The notes under the pieces: generated by a model | Told to the model about the DNA's origin: nothing | The model's input: only the letters and a program-made list of their open reading frames with translations | Database searches by the model: none | Part shown: piece by piece, positions 53,732 through 64,000 of the stretch | Position numbering within the stretch: position 1 is the first letter of the stretch | How the letters are laid out: each line of letters opens with the position of its first letter | Program-made: the position numbers and the translations under genes | DNA from: Tritrichomonas musculus | Lineage: Eukaryota > Parabasalia > Tritrichomonadida > Tritrichomonadidae | Reading direction: 5' to 3' | NCBI GenBank assembly: GCA_039105265.1 | Contig: JAPFFF010000045.1 | Coordinates: 434,001 to 498,000 of the forward strand | Length of the DNA: 64,000 nt

Positions 53732-54121
53732 CAGTAAGGTTGTAAAATTCAAAAACGTCTCAAAAGAGGAAAATCTACTTTTTCATAGAAAACGATTAAA
53801 ATGAATTTAAAATAAAAGTCAAAATAACGAATTTAATTCAAATTTGGATTTTCCTTTATAGCGTTGCAAAAATGGAAAATCCACTTTTTGAATGATGCTC
53901 ATTTTTTCATATAGAGATAGGAAAGCACTATTCGATGAATATAATGTCGCACACAGCTGTGTGATAAACTTAATCATGGAAATATTATTTCTTAAAATGG
54001 TAGGTTTAGACAAGATTTTCTCTCTATTTCCTTATTTCTTTCATTTTTATTAATGAAAATTTTTTTCTCAAAAAGTCGATTTTCCTATTTTGAAACGTTT
54101 TCCAATTTTGAAACCTTACTG
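53732..54121. mobile_element. Pogo-like MITE, TA-flanked
   Basis: Ends CAGTAAGGTT and its complement AACCTTACTG lie inside TA on both sides (53730-53731 and 54122-54123). The TIR extends imperfectly for about 55 bp (AAAACGTCTCAAAAGAGGAAAATC against AAAACGTTTCAAAATAGGAAAATC). The 5'-CAGT start and TA target are pogo/Tigger-like. It is 390 bp and non-coding. Confidence 0.8.
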
Positions 54122-54344
54122 TATATTTTCTTTTCAAATTTATGTTTTTTATTTTACAAATTTTTCTTGATGAGATATTAATATTTTTTAAATATTCTTG
54201 CACATTTAATCATTGATATAGATTTAAAAAATAATTATTTATATGATTTTTTAAACCAATTCATCATCCATAATCAACCCCAAAACACATGAAAATAATT
54301 ATTTATATGATTCATTGAATTAATGCAATCATTCTTCAAAAGGG

Positions 54345-54790
54345 AAGAATTAAAAAAGATTCACAAAACAGAAGCTTGAAAATATTAACTTCAATATAGT
54401 TAATGATATTAGATTAATCTATTGAAAAGAATATAAACATGTTTTATAGTAAAGATAGGAATATTCTATTAGTAATTATTCTATTGATATAAAAATTACT
54501 GCATTATATTTAAGCTTTAGCAAGTTATGAGGCAAATATCCTTTATGATCACCTTTTCAACCACAGAGATGTCTATAAGGATTACGAAGTCCAAAATCAA
54601 GGATAATTCATATATAAAGAAATTATGATTATATACCAGTTTATTAAAATATATTTTTTTAATCATAATTGATTATTACTTTTTTTTATGAGAAAAACTT
54701 ATTATAAGTACTTCATATAGCAATAAATACAATGGAATACGTTTCATTTTTTTATGTGCATCTCTGCAAAATTTGCAGAACTTTCAAATT
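54345..54790 (+). repeat. Dispersed repeat with coding relic, copy 1
   Basis: Aligns with 59690-60110. Both carry AATATTCTATTAG and TATAAGGATT, and an open scrap (ALASYEANILYDHLFNHRDV here, AIASYEANTLYNLLINHRDI there), followed by AGCAATAAATACAATGGAATA. It looks like the 3' part of a decayed multicopy gene with its flank. Confidence 0.6.
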
Positions 54791-54850
54791 ACCACATTTT
54801 TTTCTTACGTTTAGATTTCTGGTTAACATATTTTTAGTGTATTTGTTAAC

Positions 54851-54908
54851 TAATCATACGTTTTTTTAAGTAATTTTCAAATTACTTAAAAAAAAAAACG
54901 TATGATTA
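54851..54908. repeat. Hairpin with about 26-bp stem
   Basis: TAATCATACGTTTTTTTAAG and its complement flank a short loop (TTTCAAATT region). The right arm has several extra A's in the run. It is probably a mini-foldback element end. Confidence 0.7.
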
Positions 54909-55630
54909 AGAATCAGTAATTGCGATTTCATATTTTTCTATGATAATATAAATCATGATACTAAAATTTTCACAGAAGGAATTTTTGATATTTTGTTTTG
55001 ATGGATGAATTTATGAATAATAATTGATGTTCTTAGTTTTTTCTTTGCTTGAATCATCATTATGAGTATCTAATTTCTTGGCTATTTGTTGAAACCTTTT
55101 GTTAAAAAAAAATGTATACAATATCGAAAACTACCAAAATTCTATGAAATAGAGAAAATTGTAGTCACTGTGAAAATATAATTTCTTCATTAGTCAATCA
55201 TTTATCTTCATTGAAACATTTCTCAAAAGAATATAAAAAAAATTTTATAAATCTAATATATCAGTCTAATGAAACAAGTTTAAGTGCTTGTACACACATC
55301 TTAACAAAACTTTAGTTGTTATCTGGAACAATTTTGGAAGAGTTTTGTTTTGTTGATAATCTTATGATTAAATAAAAAAAAAAAAAAAAAGGAATGAATG
55401 ATTGATTTTTGAAAATAGCAAATCTGTAAAAAAAGAATAATATTTCAAGTTAGCTAATAAATAAGAGATAAGCCAGAATTGTTATAACAAGATTTAAATA
55501 TAACCATTTCATCTTTAAAAAAAATATAACCACATTTAATTCAAAATTTCAGAAAATATGAAATTTTGAAATACTAGTTTTTTATTAGTCTATACAACAA
55601 ATCATATTCAAAAACGAAATATGATCGTTT
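54909..55630. other. AT-rich intergenic region
   Basis: No supported gene; one poly(A) run near 55375-55390. Confidence 0.4.
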
Positions 55631-56155
55631 TTATATATATTTGAGATCGCGTTGTGACAATTGAAAATATCTGTTGAAATCTTTAGGTGAAAGCTTAGAC
55701 ATGATCGGAATGAACCCATCTTGTGCAAAATCAAGAATATAGCATTCATCCAAATATTGACGACATATTTCACGTGTATATTTACGATGATATTTTTCGC
55801 AATGTTGAGCAACACATAAAAAGGCATCTTCAAAACTTACAAATCGATTATTGTCTGTTTCTCGTTCATTTATTGGATATAATTCGTTATTCTTGCTTTT
55901 CCGATTTTTATTCTCTTCTTTCTTTCTTTTTTTTGGAACGTTATAATCATAACTTGGAAGTTTCGAGATCAGATGTTTAAATCCACTTTTTATTTTTCGT
56001 TCGGTTTTAGTTCCTTCTTCATTATCGTTTAAAATATGTTTTTCTTTTTTCTTTGTTTTATTCTCATTTTCTACTTCGGGATCAGTATCAGTGCTTTGAG
56101 TACGACTTGAATTTTCTTTTTGTAAACGATTAAAGTTTATTTGTTCAGATTCCAT
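55631..56155 (-). CDS. Lys/Glu-rich hypothetical protein (174 aa)
   Basis: The ATG at 56155 (MESEQINFNRLQKENSSR) is preferred to a longer frame that begins in hydrophobic low-complexity sequence. The first 110 residues are charged and disordered, with possible nuclear signals (KKRKKEENKNRK). The last 65 are compact and aromatic: FVSFEDAFLCVAQHCEKYH, REICRQYLDECYILDFAQDG and PKDFNRYFQLSQRDLKYI, which could be a small helical domain. I do not recognise the family. The coding pattern and intact frame support a real gene. Confidence 0.6.
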   Translation of the reverse strand: MESEQINFNRLQKENSSRTQSTDTDPEVENENKTKKKEKHILNDNEEGTKTERKIKSGFKHLISKLPSYDYNVPKKRKKEENKNRKSKNNELYPINERETDNNRFVSFEDAFLCVAQHCEKYHRKYTREICRQYLDECYILDFAQDGFIPIMSKLSPKDFNRYFQLSQRDLKYI

Positions 56156-56221
56156 TGTACACGAATATAGTAACTGGAAAAAGTAGGTGACGAATTCAAT
56201 TTTTTGATAGAATTTTCTCAA

Positions 56222-57530
56222 TCTATAGAAAAAAAATTGTGAAAATTAATTCAAAATCAAATCAATGTTATAAACTAGAACGATCATTATTTTTATTCAA
56301 AACTTATAGAAATTGAATGCGTCACCCAGTTTTTCGCGAAATCATCCACTTTTTCTTGGTACTATATATATATATAAAAAACTTTTGTTTTCAAATTTCA
56401 ATTTCCAACGATTTTTCAATTGAGATATCCCTCTCAATTTTTATTTCAAAAAGTTTTTTTAAAAATCTCTTTGGTTCTGCGGTTTCTTTCAAAAAGTTTG
56501 TTTTTTATAAAAAATTTTATCAAAGTTTTTTCAAACGCGATCAAAATTTAATAAACGAAATTGTTTTAATTTCACTGTTAATAATCTATTTAATAATGGC
56601 CCTGTTAAAATTCGTTATTATAAAAAAAAAATTATTATTGTTTGCAAACCCTTTTTCGATAAATGAATTAAATAATCTTTTATATGTAATCAATTTATAT
56701 ATCATATTAAATAGCCAAAATAAAAAAAATACAGGTTCAATAAGTAATTTATAAAAAATTGTATTTTTTCTGTTATTCCATGTTATCTCTAATAGATTTC
56801 ATGTTTATATAGCTTTAATAAGCTTATAAATGAATATATTCATCAAAAAGACATAAAAAAAGTAATCATGCAAAAATAATATTTATTGAACTCCATATGA
56901 TTAGTATTTATGCTATAAATTATCTTTTTATATTGTATGGGGATCTTTTTCACTATAATAAAAAAAATGTCATACCAAAATTATAAAAGATATTCATTAT
57001 TTATTTTGATCCATTTTTTTCTTTTTCATTTCTTTTCAAATCATGAATAAAAAATAAATTTCTTGTATTTTAGAGATTTTTTTACGAAATAGATATCATT
57101 GAGTATTATCTATGTAGAATTGATCCAAAATTGAGCATAGTTAATGCAATCGAATGACCAAAATTTTATATTAAATATAATAAATTTCATGTATATTGAA
57201 TTGTGCAAGTGTATCAGGTGGCCATGAGTAAATTAACGAAATTTAATATAAATATCAACTTCATAATCAAGTGACTTTAATTCGAAACTATATTTTCTCT
57301 TTTGGTTCATTCCTAATACAATTGACATTTGAAATTGGTATTTCAATTGATAAATATGTTTTCTAATTATAATCAAAGCTAAAATACATTAAAATTCAAT
57401 TATATGTCTTTTTTATATATTAAATTAACTAGTAAAATATATTTTTATATTTTTTTGTTTTATTTCATATTTTTTTATTAAGATATATTTATATTAATTA
57501 GGTAGAAACTTACTATATATTTTTATTGAA
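56222..57530. other. AT-rich intergenic region
   Basis: Only Phe/Ile-rich frames that look like AT bias. I see nothing else. Confidence 0.4.
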
Positions 57531-57534
57531 TTTG

Positions 57535-58850
57535 TTAAAAGGGCCTGAAGGTCCAAAAACTAAAAACGATTATTATGATCGTGGTTATGATAATTCATAA
57601 AATCTAGCTAAGAAAAAAGCAGAAGCGGCAAGTAAGAAAAATTATTTCGAAAATCATTTTCCATCATTTCCTTTCTTTTTCCACTCTTTAAAAGGCAATT
57701 ATAATGTAGACTAAAATGATTCATATTATTCTCTCTCAATCATCTTTTTCTAGAGAATTTTTTGCATAAAGTATTCAAAAAGTTGCACTTTTACGGTGTT
57801 CTGTAGGAGCTTTGAAAAATAAGCAATTCAATGAACGACCAAATAGCCATACTTTACAAAACCGCGCAAATGTCTATTTCAAAGAATTCAATTATAACTA
57901 TAAATATGATAGAAATAATGATGAAAAAGATATATATAAAAAAAAAAAAAAAAAAATACAACAAACCACTCGGTTTTTTTGTTTTATCATCAATTAAAAG
58001 ATGAGTATAAAAATGACTGATTTCTATTAACTGTATGAAATAGTGAATGACATTTTTAAAAAAAAAAATCTGCTTTAAAAATCAAATTTCTGATTGCTGA
58101 TTCTTTTCTTTGATAAAGATGTTTCTGGTGATAAAAGCTAAACAGTGTTTCAGATTTCGGTGCTATTCAAAAAAAATTGTTTTTAATTGAGAGAATTATT
58201 TTAAATTTCAAAGAATTGAATGGTACGGGAAAATGAACTGGCTTACAAAAATAACGATAAATAGAGATAATCCAGCCATAGAAGAAAGCAATAATAAAAA
58301 TGAATTGTAGTAATAATAAAAATGGCTGGAATATGGCTAGTATTGAAATTAGTGAAAGAGATAATGGCCATGATTAAAGATTCATTATTATCTATTTTTT
58401 TTCTTTTGATTGATCAGTAAATATTGGTAGTAATCATTGATGTTGGCAATATCTTGAAATTCAAAGAAGTAATCTTACTGATTAAAAATTTTCATGGTTA
58501 CTATTTTCATTGCAAAAGTGAATCACAAAAAAATTGAATTTGACTAAAAGCTGATTATTTAAACTGATCTGGTTTATGGCATTCTTTTATTCAAAATTAT
58601 GATAGAAAATCAAATTGCGATTTATTTTTAATGAAATCAAAATAATGATTGAGTAAAATGTGGGTAAAGTTGGAAAAAAGTTGATAATGGTGAAATGAAG
58701 CTCTTAAATTTTAAAAAATAAGTTGATTATGAAATTAGTTATTTTAAATACAATAAAAAGAAAAATGGTTATATTTTTAATCCAATTTGTAATAATTCAA
58801 AAGATCACTTTTTTCCGAATCTTTAATTAATTCTGGTCTTGAAAAAGACA
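57535..58850 (+). pseudogene. Heavily decayed coding DNA, possibly discoidin-related
   Basis: Scattered protein-like scraps: GPEGPKTKNDYYDRGYDN, FNERPNSHTLQNRANVYFKE and NGWNMASIEISERDNGHD. The last is loosely like the strand-turn of the trichomonad discoidin domain. Stops are frequent in all frames. No start or family can be assigned with confidence. Confidence 0.25.
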
Positions 58851-59059
58851 AAAATATAAGTTTTTAGAAATACCAAGTGTAATGACTCTTCCAAGCTGCA
58901 AGAAATCAGTCAAAACAACCGACTGTTGTTGCTGATCTGTCATTGAGCCTTGTGAAAGTGGGCCTTTTTACGAGTAGCCAACAAAATAACTGAAGAATAC
59001 ATGTCCAGAAGTTGTCTAGTTTCAAGAAAAAAAATCAACGAAATATGATATGCATGAAA

Positions 59060-59447
59060 GCCCATTTCTACTATTTCAGACGATGGACCGATTTTTGACC
59101 ACAAACCCCATAATAACAATAAATTTGGAATGCAAAGAAAAAAAGGAGATAAATTCAGCCCTATTGAATTGTTTCGTATAAGAAATTATTTGAAAACTCA
59201 AATCATATTGAGGGAACAACAATCATCGTTCAGGCTTGATTTACCGATAATTATATATCAGGATATTTGCTTTTTGAAAAGAGCTATATATAATTTGTAT
59301 GAAATAAAAGTAAAATTTGTAGAAAGAAAAATAATAGTATATTATTTTTTCCATAATAATAATAAGTATCATCTATATTTGATCTCAAATTTCTTCAGAT
59401 GTCAAGATGAATATTTATCTTTCATTGATTTTCAAAGATTTTTTTAA
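59060..59447 (+). pseudogene. Unassigned coding remnant
   Basis: An open stretch runs upstream of the ATG at 59130: PISTISDDGPIFDHKPHNNN then GMQRKKGDKFSPIELFRIRN and ILREQQSSFRLDLP, ending in Ile/Tyr-rich sequence. It is protein-like and lacks its 5' end. Family unknown. Confidence 0.3.
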
Positions 59448-59689
59448 ATTTACGAATTAAAAAACTTTAAGCTGAAATATGCAATAGTCCTTTGAATTAT
59501 CTTTATAAATTTATAAATTTGAAATGAAAGCACAGTTCACCATTAAAAATGTTTTTTAACCAAAAACGGTTATGGGGTATAATTTAGCTATGACGATTAA
59601 TATTTGAATGTGAGAAGACTTTTAATCGAGATCATTATTTTTCTAGTTGATCAAAATACTTTGATGATTTATAAGCAATTTAAGTATTT

Positions 59690-60110
59690 TAAAACAGATT
59701 CACAAATCAGAAGTTTGAAAATATTTACTTAAATATAGATAATGATTTCAGATTACTGTAATGGAAAACTTATAAACATTTTTTATATTCATGATAAAAA
59801 TATTCTATTAGCAATTATTCTATCTATTCAAAAGTTGCTGCATAACTTTTAAGCTATAGCAAGTTATGAAGCAAATACTCTTTATAACCTCCTTATCAAC
59901 CACAGAGATATCTATAAGGATTGCAAAGGCCAAAAACATGAAAATTAAATATATAATGAAATTATGATTATACCCCAGTTTTTATTAAAATATATTGTTT
60001 TAATCGATATTTATTATTTCTTTTTTTAAAAAAATTTGTATGAGAAAAACTCATTATAGTTATATCGGTTAGCAATAAATACAATGGAATATGTTTCTTT
60101 TTTTTTTTTT
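59690..60110 (+). repeat. Dispersed repeat with coding relic, copy 2
   Basis: Counterpart of 54345-54790, with many substitutions, so the duplication is old. Confidence 0.6.
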
Positions 60111-60814
60111 TTAAGTGCTTCCTTGTATAATTGCAGCATTTTTTTTGTACGTGTATTGTTTTAATAACATGAAAATATACAAAACAGATAAAAAAAATAT
60201 CTTAAAACGATTAAAAAGTCTTTTATCAAGATATTTCAAAAAAATAAAAGCATTTCACATGGTTTGTAGTTGAAATATTATTATAATTTTCATTACTATA
60301 ATAAAATATATCGTTATTAGCATATATTTATGGCAAAATAATGTATTTACAGGTTATAAATGCTACATGTATCACAAATATCATTGAAAATTTATTAATG
60401 ATAAATATCAATTCCACTTTCTATATTAAATATTTCTATTTATATGCTTTAATGATTTAAAAAATATTAATATATGATTTAAATTTCATATAATCCATAA
60501 AACACCATTAAAAAAATGAAAAATTGAATGACAGTGATATGACTATATTATCATTCAAAATAAATGGAAAATGAATTAGCATTGAATTTTTGTGACTACT
60601 TTATGAAAAGGAGCTTCCAAATTAGTTCAGAATAAAATTTAAAAAACTAAAGGATATTTTTGATCTCAGAATGCCAAAATTTTTCTTTTTGAGTATGTAT
60701 TCGATAATTTTTCATATATGATAAATAATAGCATATCAACCACCCGAAATATACCTGGTTATCACCTAAAACATACATTAGCTAAATATAAAACTAATAT
60801 TATACTTTTTTTAC

Positions 60815-61080
60815 TGGAATTGAAGAAATTGGTAGGACTTTGACTAGTCAAAGAAATGAGTCTTGTCTGATATGGTGGAAAGCCAAAAAGGATTCCCATA
60901 AAACCTTTGGTCTATGGCAGGTTTTCTGCCATACGTATATTATCGAGCACTTCGTATTGCATAGTGCATTAGACTTATTTGTCTGCAAGCTATTATAATG
61001 TTACAGTTATGATGAATATAATCAAACACGTAATGAAATACTTAAAGAATTAAACCAAAATGTGGAAGAAAGAAGAAATT
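60815..61080 (+). pseudogene. Unassigned decayed coding fragment
   Basis: One frame reads as protein (GIEEIGRTLTSQRNESCLIW, FGLWQVFCHTYIIEHFVLH, YNQTRNEILKELNQNVEERR) with a break. It ends at a short poly(A). The first part is faintly like a YqaJ-type nuclease start, which I cannot support. It is treated as a broken relic of unknown origin. Confidence 0.3.
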
Positions 61081-61414
61081 AAAAAAAAAAAAAAAAAAAA
61101 TCCAAAATCCTTAATTAACAAAAAGAATGATTTAAGAACAATGATTTCATGCATACTCGTATATATCCCTTAATATGTTTTGCATCTTTGCATATAAAAT
61201 GATTACTCTTACGTCTTATAGTAAAGGGGCACCTATTCAGTATCTCATAATCATTGGTAAAGTCTTTGAGTGGTACAAATGACATTTACATATATTCATA
61301 AGGGAGGTAGGAGATTCTCGGGGTAGGCACCTGTGCCGTTTCATCGATGGTGGGCAGTAGTGAGAACCATCTTGGAGAAAAAAATTTTTTTTATATTTTT
61401 TATTTTTATTTTTA

Positions 61415-61442
61415 TTTTTTTTTTTTTTTTTTTTTTTTTTTT
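61415..61442. repeat. Poly(T) run of 28
   Basis: Homopolymer directly upstream of the GC-rich hairpin. Confidence 0.8.
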
Positions 61443-61449
61443 ATCTTTG

Positions 61450-61504
61450 TTAGGAGTTCGGGTTGACGCTGGGGAAGACAGCCCCCGCGTAAACCGACTC
61501 CTAT
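61450..61504. repeat. GC-rich imperfect hairpin
   Basis: TAGGAGT..CGGGTT.ACGC.GGGG pairs with GCCCCcGCGTaAACCgACTCCTA around AAGACA: an imperfect stem of about 22 bp in an AT-rich setting. It could be a structured RNA, the core of a foldback element, or a tRNA-like relic. It is one of three GC-rich palindromic islands in the window. Confidence 0.55.
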
Positions 61505-61579
61505 ATACTACTAAAGTTTTATTTTTATAAGTTTTTTCATGAAAAAAGAAACCAATTTTACAATTTAAGACCTTTTGAT

Positions 61580-62260
61580 ACAGAATGTTACGAGCAACTG
61601 GCCTCATAGAAGAAAAAATTCACCTGATAGTACTATTTTCAAATGTTTTACAGACAAAATATGTATTTGATTCTTTCCTTCTTAATCAAAATCCAAATGA
61701 TATTGTAAAAAAAATTTATTGACCTGCATTCAAAAGTTATTGGTCAATAAATGATATTAGATTTATGAATTGGCTAAAAGTACATCAATTTCTAGGAAAT
61801 ATTTTTTCCATTTGTCCATAATCTGCGTGTTCCTCATGATTTGTTGAATAAAGTCTGCAAAGATTATTTCAGAGTTTGTGAAGAAACTATTAAAATTAAT
61901 ACAGTGGTCTATTTTGCCAAGCCTTCAACGATGATGTAAAAATATGTTATATCATGTGGGTTACTTGACTAATATAGAAAAACAATAAAAAATGTTATTC
62001 TCAAAGCCAAAATTTTAAATATACAATCGTAGTTCTTGTAATAGATAATCTTCTAGGACAGATAAAATGAATTTTATCAAGTCCGTTTTGGTCCATAGAC
62101 CATCAAACATTTCCCTCTTAAAATTTCTTATATATATGAATAATGCAAGAGATAATAAAGAAATTCCCTGTTATTATGGTAAAATATTGAAGAGAATTGA
62201 TGCTTGTCATTACGTCCAACAGATAGAAGGGGAAAAATCAGCTACCTGAGAGTTCCCTCA
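61580..62260 (+). pseudogene. Unassigned decayed coding DNA
   Basis: Scraps such as LRATGLIEEKIHLIVLFSNV, SYWSINDIRFMNWLKVHQFL, VPHDLLNKVCKDYFRVCEE and a 60-codon frame at 62067 (FIKSVLVHRPSNISLLKFL). Multiple breaks; family unknown. Confidence 0.3.
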
Positions 62261-62512
62261 TTTCTAAGAATGCTTAATCACATTTTACTTGTAATTGAAT
62301 TTCATATACTATAAATGCATATGATTCTGGTGATAATGACATATCTTGGCAAAAGGAACGGGCTCTTCAAATGGCAAAAATGTTTTTATATGTGATAAAT
62401 CTCAATTCCATTACCCACATCTGTGACAATCACCAAAATATTCATATTTAAAAACTCTATAATATTTGATGAGCAATTTCTTTCATCACTTCATAATTTA
62501 TCTTACCAGTTA

Positions 62513-62514
<2 letters not shown>

Positions 62515-62562
<48 letters not shown>
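62515..62562. repeat. Poly(T) run of 48
   Basis: Long homopolymer about 100 bp beyond the 3' end of the transposase relic. Together with 33016-33069 it shows that very long T/A runs are common here. Confidence 0.85.
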
Positions 62563-62667
62563 CATATAGTATATTTAATTTTTTTTGTTTGTTTTGATTT
62601 TTTTCGATTTTTAGAGAAAACTGGAAATTGTCTAAATAAATAATGAAATTGATAAAAATAAATTTGA

Positions 62668-63503
62668 TTAGTTGGAGGTGCATTCATAAACACAGTTATA
62701 AAATGCACCTCGGAAGGCGGAAATAATATTTGAACTGATTGAAGTCTGTCTGAACGAATCAATGATTCGAATGATCTGAGATGTTTGTTGACTCAAATCA
62801 CTTGGTACCGTAATTCGGCTCATTTTTCCTTATCATGTACCGAAAAAATCGATATCAAGTGGTTGAGTCTGATGGCTTGAATGTGGGGCTAAGAACAATT
62901 GAATAATTCCTTCTTCTGAACATACGTTTAAAAAATTATCTGAATCGTATGGATCAAATTCATCCAAAATAAGAACACAATTGAACTTCGATCTTCTTTG
63001 TCTTACTTCTGGGAAGATATATTCAAACGCCCACTTTTCAAAAAGTTCTGTGGAAAAGAAACCAGTATCTATGTATCCGAACACGTATAGTTCAATCTCA
63101 ATAGTTTTTCTTTGAACAACAAAGGCAGGAGTAAAACCACTTCCATCGCCTCCAATAGTAACAAGAAGTGATGCTCTTTTTTCTTGTCTGTCAACTGGGA
63201 ATTTGATATCTTAATAGCTTACATAACTAGGAATAATCACTGTAACATTTGCAGAGTCTTGTCATTCAGCAAAGACATATTTTCTAAATTGCACGACGGT
63301 TGATCTATTGTACCTTTTACAAATTGTTTAGATACACTATTTATTGCAAAATCATTTATTTTTCTTTTCTTGATATCAATGGATTCAAGTTTTTGTGAGT
63401 CCTCTAAGAAAAAAGCAGTCTCAATTGGGACAGGAACGTTAGCATCATGTACAATATTTTCACGATTAGGGTGTTGTGTTTTAACTCTTGGTGGTAACTC
63501 CAT
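62668..63503 (-). mobile_element. Decayed pogo/Tigger-type DDE transposase
   Basis: Read from 63503 downwards. An N-terminal piece (METLP-like start reading MELPPRVKTQHPNRENIV) is followed, after a frame change near 63245, by the DDE core: DIKFPVDRQEKRASLLVTIG, GFTPAFVVQRKT, then FNCVLILDEFDPYDSDN and IIQLFLAPHSSHQTQPLDID. These are the second catalytic Asp and the classic LxPxxSHxTQPLD motif, although the usual LDN(A/G) is LDEF. NIISAFRGAFYN near the end is the typical C-terminal helix. It contains in-frame stops near 63210 and 62842-62837, so it is inactive. No terminal repeats were located. Confidence 0.7.
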
Positions 63504-63523
63504 TTTGACTAAAAATAAATATC

Positions 63524-63892
63524 TTACTTATTCTTTCTTGGTTTACTAGCATGAAGAATTATTTCCTTTGGAATTATATCTCCCTTTTTCAATTGAATCT
63601 GATAGGCTTTCGATTTGACCATATTTTCATTCCTTTCACCTATATAACCAATTATCGATCCAAAAAGTGTGATTTTGTGTACTGAACAATATTTGGCCAC
63701 TAAATTCAATATTTCTTTAACGTCCTCATAATCATCCCAATCAAATTTCTTTGCCCAATCAGTAAAGATTATTTTTTTGTTTGATAATTTAAACTTTGAT
63801 TTACAAATTTCTGATAATTCAGATATTTCTGTCTTTTTCAATGTTTTATTAAAATAAAGTGAACATTCAATTGGCAAAATTAATTCTGGCAT
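63524..63892 (-). CDS. Small hypothetical protein adjacent to transposase
   Basis: An intact 122-codon frame from an ATG, 20 bp upstream of the transposase frame and on the same strand. It has aromatic/charged sequence (FTDWAKKFDWDDYEDVKEIL, CSVHKITLFGSIIGYIG) and a basic C terminus. There is no HTH or zinc-finger motif that I can see. The close spacing suggests a second ORF of the same transposon, or the intact 5' part of an inactivated one. Function unknown. Confidence 0.45.
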   Translation of the reverse strand: MPELILPIECSLYFNKTLKKTEISELSEICKSKFKLSNKKIIFTDWAKKFDWDDYEDVKEILNLVAKYCSVHKITLFGSIIGYIGERNENMVKSKAYQIQLKKGDIIPKEIILHASKPRKNK

Positions 63893-64000
63893 TTTTATTT
63901 ATAGAAAAATTTTTAATTTACATTCTTTTTGATTTATCTTTTGGTACACCAGATTCTACATCTTCATGAACATTCTAATAAGGGTATTTATATGATTTGG

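Noticed and set aside
56317-56754. 145-codon Phe/Ile/Lys-rich frame
   Set aside because: Composition is what T-rich DNA gives by chance; no motif, and no support for a membrane protein of known type.
1-64000. CRISPR arrays, rRNA genes, intact tRNAs, spliceosomal introns
   Set aside because: No regularly spaced repeats, no rRNA-like sequence and no full tRNA found. The frame changes seen are not bounded by the GTATGT/ACACACAG-type sites known for trichomonad introns.

Overview
The window looks like nuclear DNA of a trichomonad parabasalid, most likely Tritrichomonas-like. The grounds are: very AT-rich sequence full of poly(A)/poly(T) tracts, intronless protein genes, short AT-rich gaps in front of start codons with initiator-like TCA(T)TTT motifs, and a typical trichomonad gene set (BTB/discoidin, ankyrin, HECT, PP1-like phosphatase, TKL-like kinase, and the remains of a hydrogenosomal-type Fe-S enzyme). 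I could run no database search, so the genus is an inference.

Layout. 0-1.7 kb: decayed Tc1/mariner-like transposase and a decayed gene split by a GC-rich island. 1.8-11.1 kb: the most interesting stretch, with three genes of bacterial flavour close together. These are a minus-strand 884-aa protein with a C39-like peptidase domain and a C-terminal domain like those of bacterial polymorphic toxins (1840-4494), a secreted GH2 beta-galactosidase (6275-9601) and an AiiA-type N-acyl-homoserine-lactonase-like metallo-hydrolase with every metal ligand present (10288-11088). An EF-hand/discoidin gene that lacks a clear ATG sits among them. 11.5-27.1 kb: PP1-like phosphatase, giant HECT ubiquitin ligase, a nested pair of inverted-repeat transposons, and a tandem kinase-pseudokinase with a ubiquitin-like N terminus. 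28.5-30.9 kb: two duplicated ubiquitin-like genes. 31-46 kb: almost gene-free, extremely AT-rich DNA holding one four-TM protein gene and a dense set of non-autonomous elements with recognisable target-site duplications (8-bp hAT-like, 11-bp Mutator-range), hairpins and a near-identical 167-bp inverted pair. 45.9-56.2 kb: a frameshifted membrane-protein gene, BTB-BACK-discoidin gene, foldback element with GC-rich loop, ankyrin gene with one homopolymer frameshift, hydrogenase-like pseudogene, pogo-like MITE and one Lys-rich unknown gene. 56.2-64 kb: mostly gene remnants, ending in a decayed pogo-type transposase and an adjacent small ORF.

How the genes fit together. There is no operon structure; neighbouring genes lie on either strand and seem independently transcribed. 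The only functional theme I can argue for is in the first 11 kb, where a peptidase/toxin-like protein, a quorum-signal lactonase-like enzyme and a secreted glycosidase could all serve dealings with bacteria. That is inference from family membership, not shown by the sequence. Several frameshifts fall exactly in homopolymer runs, so assembly error is a live alternative to gene decay at 45.9-46.9 kb and 50.8-51.9 kb.
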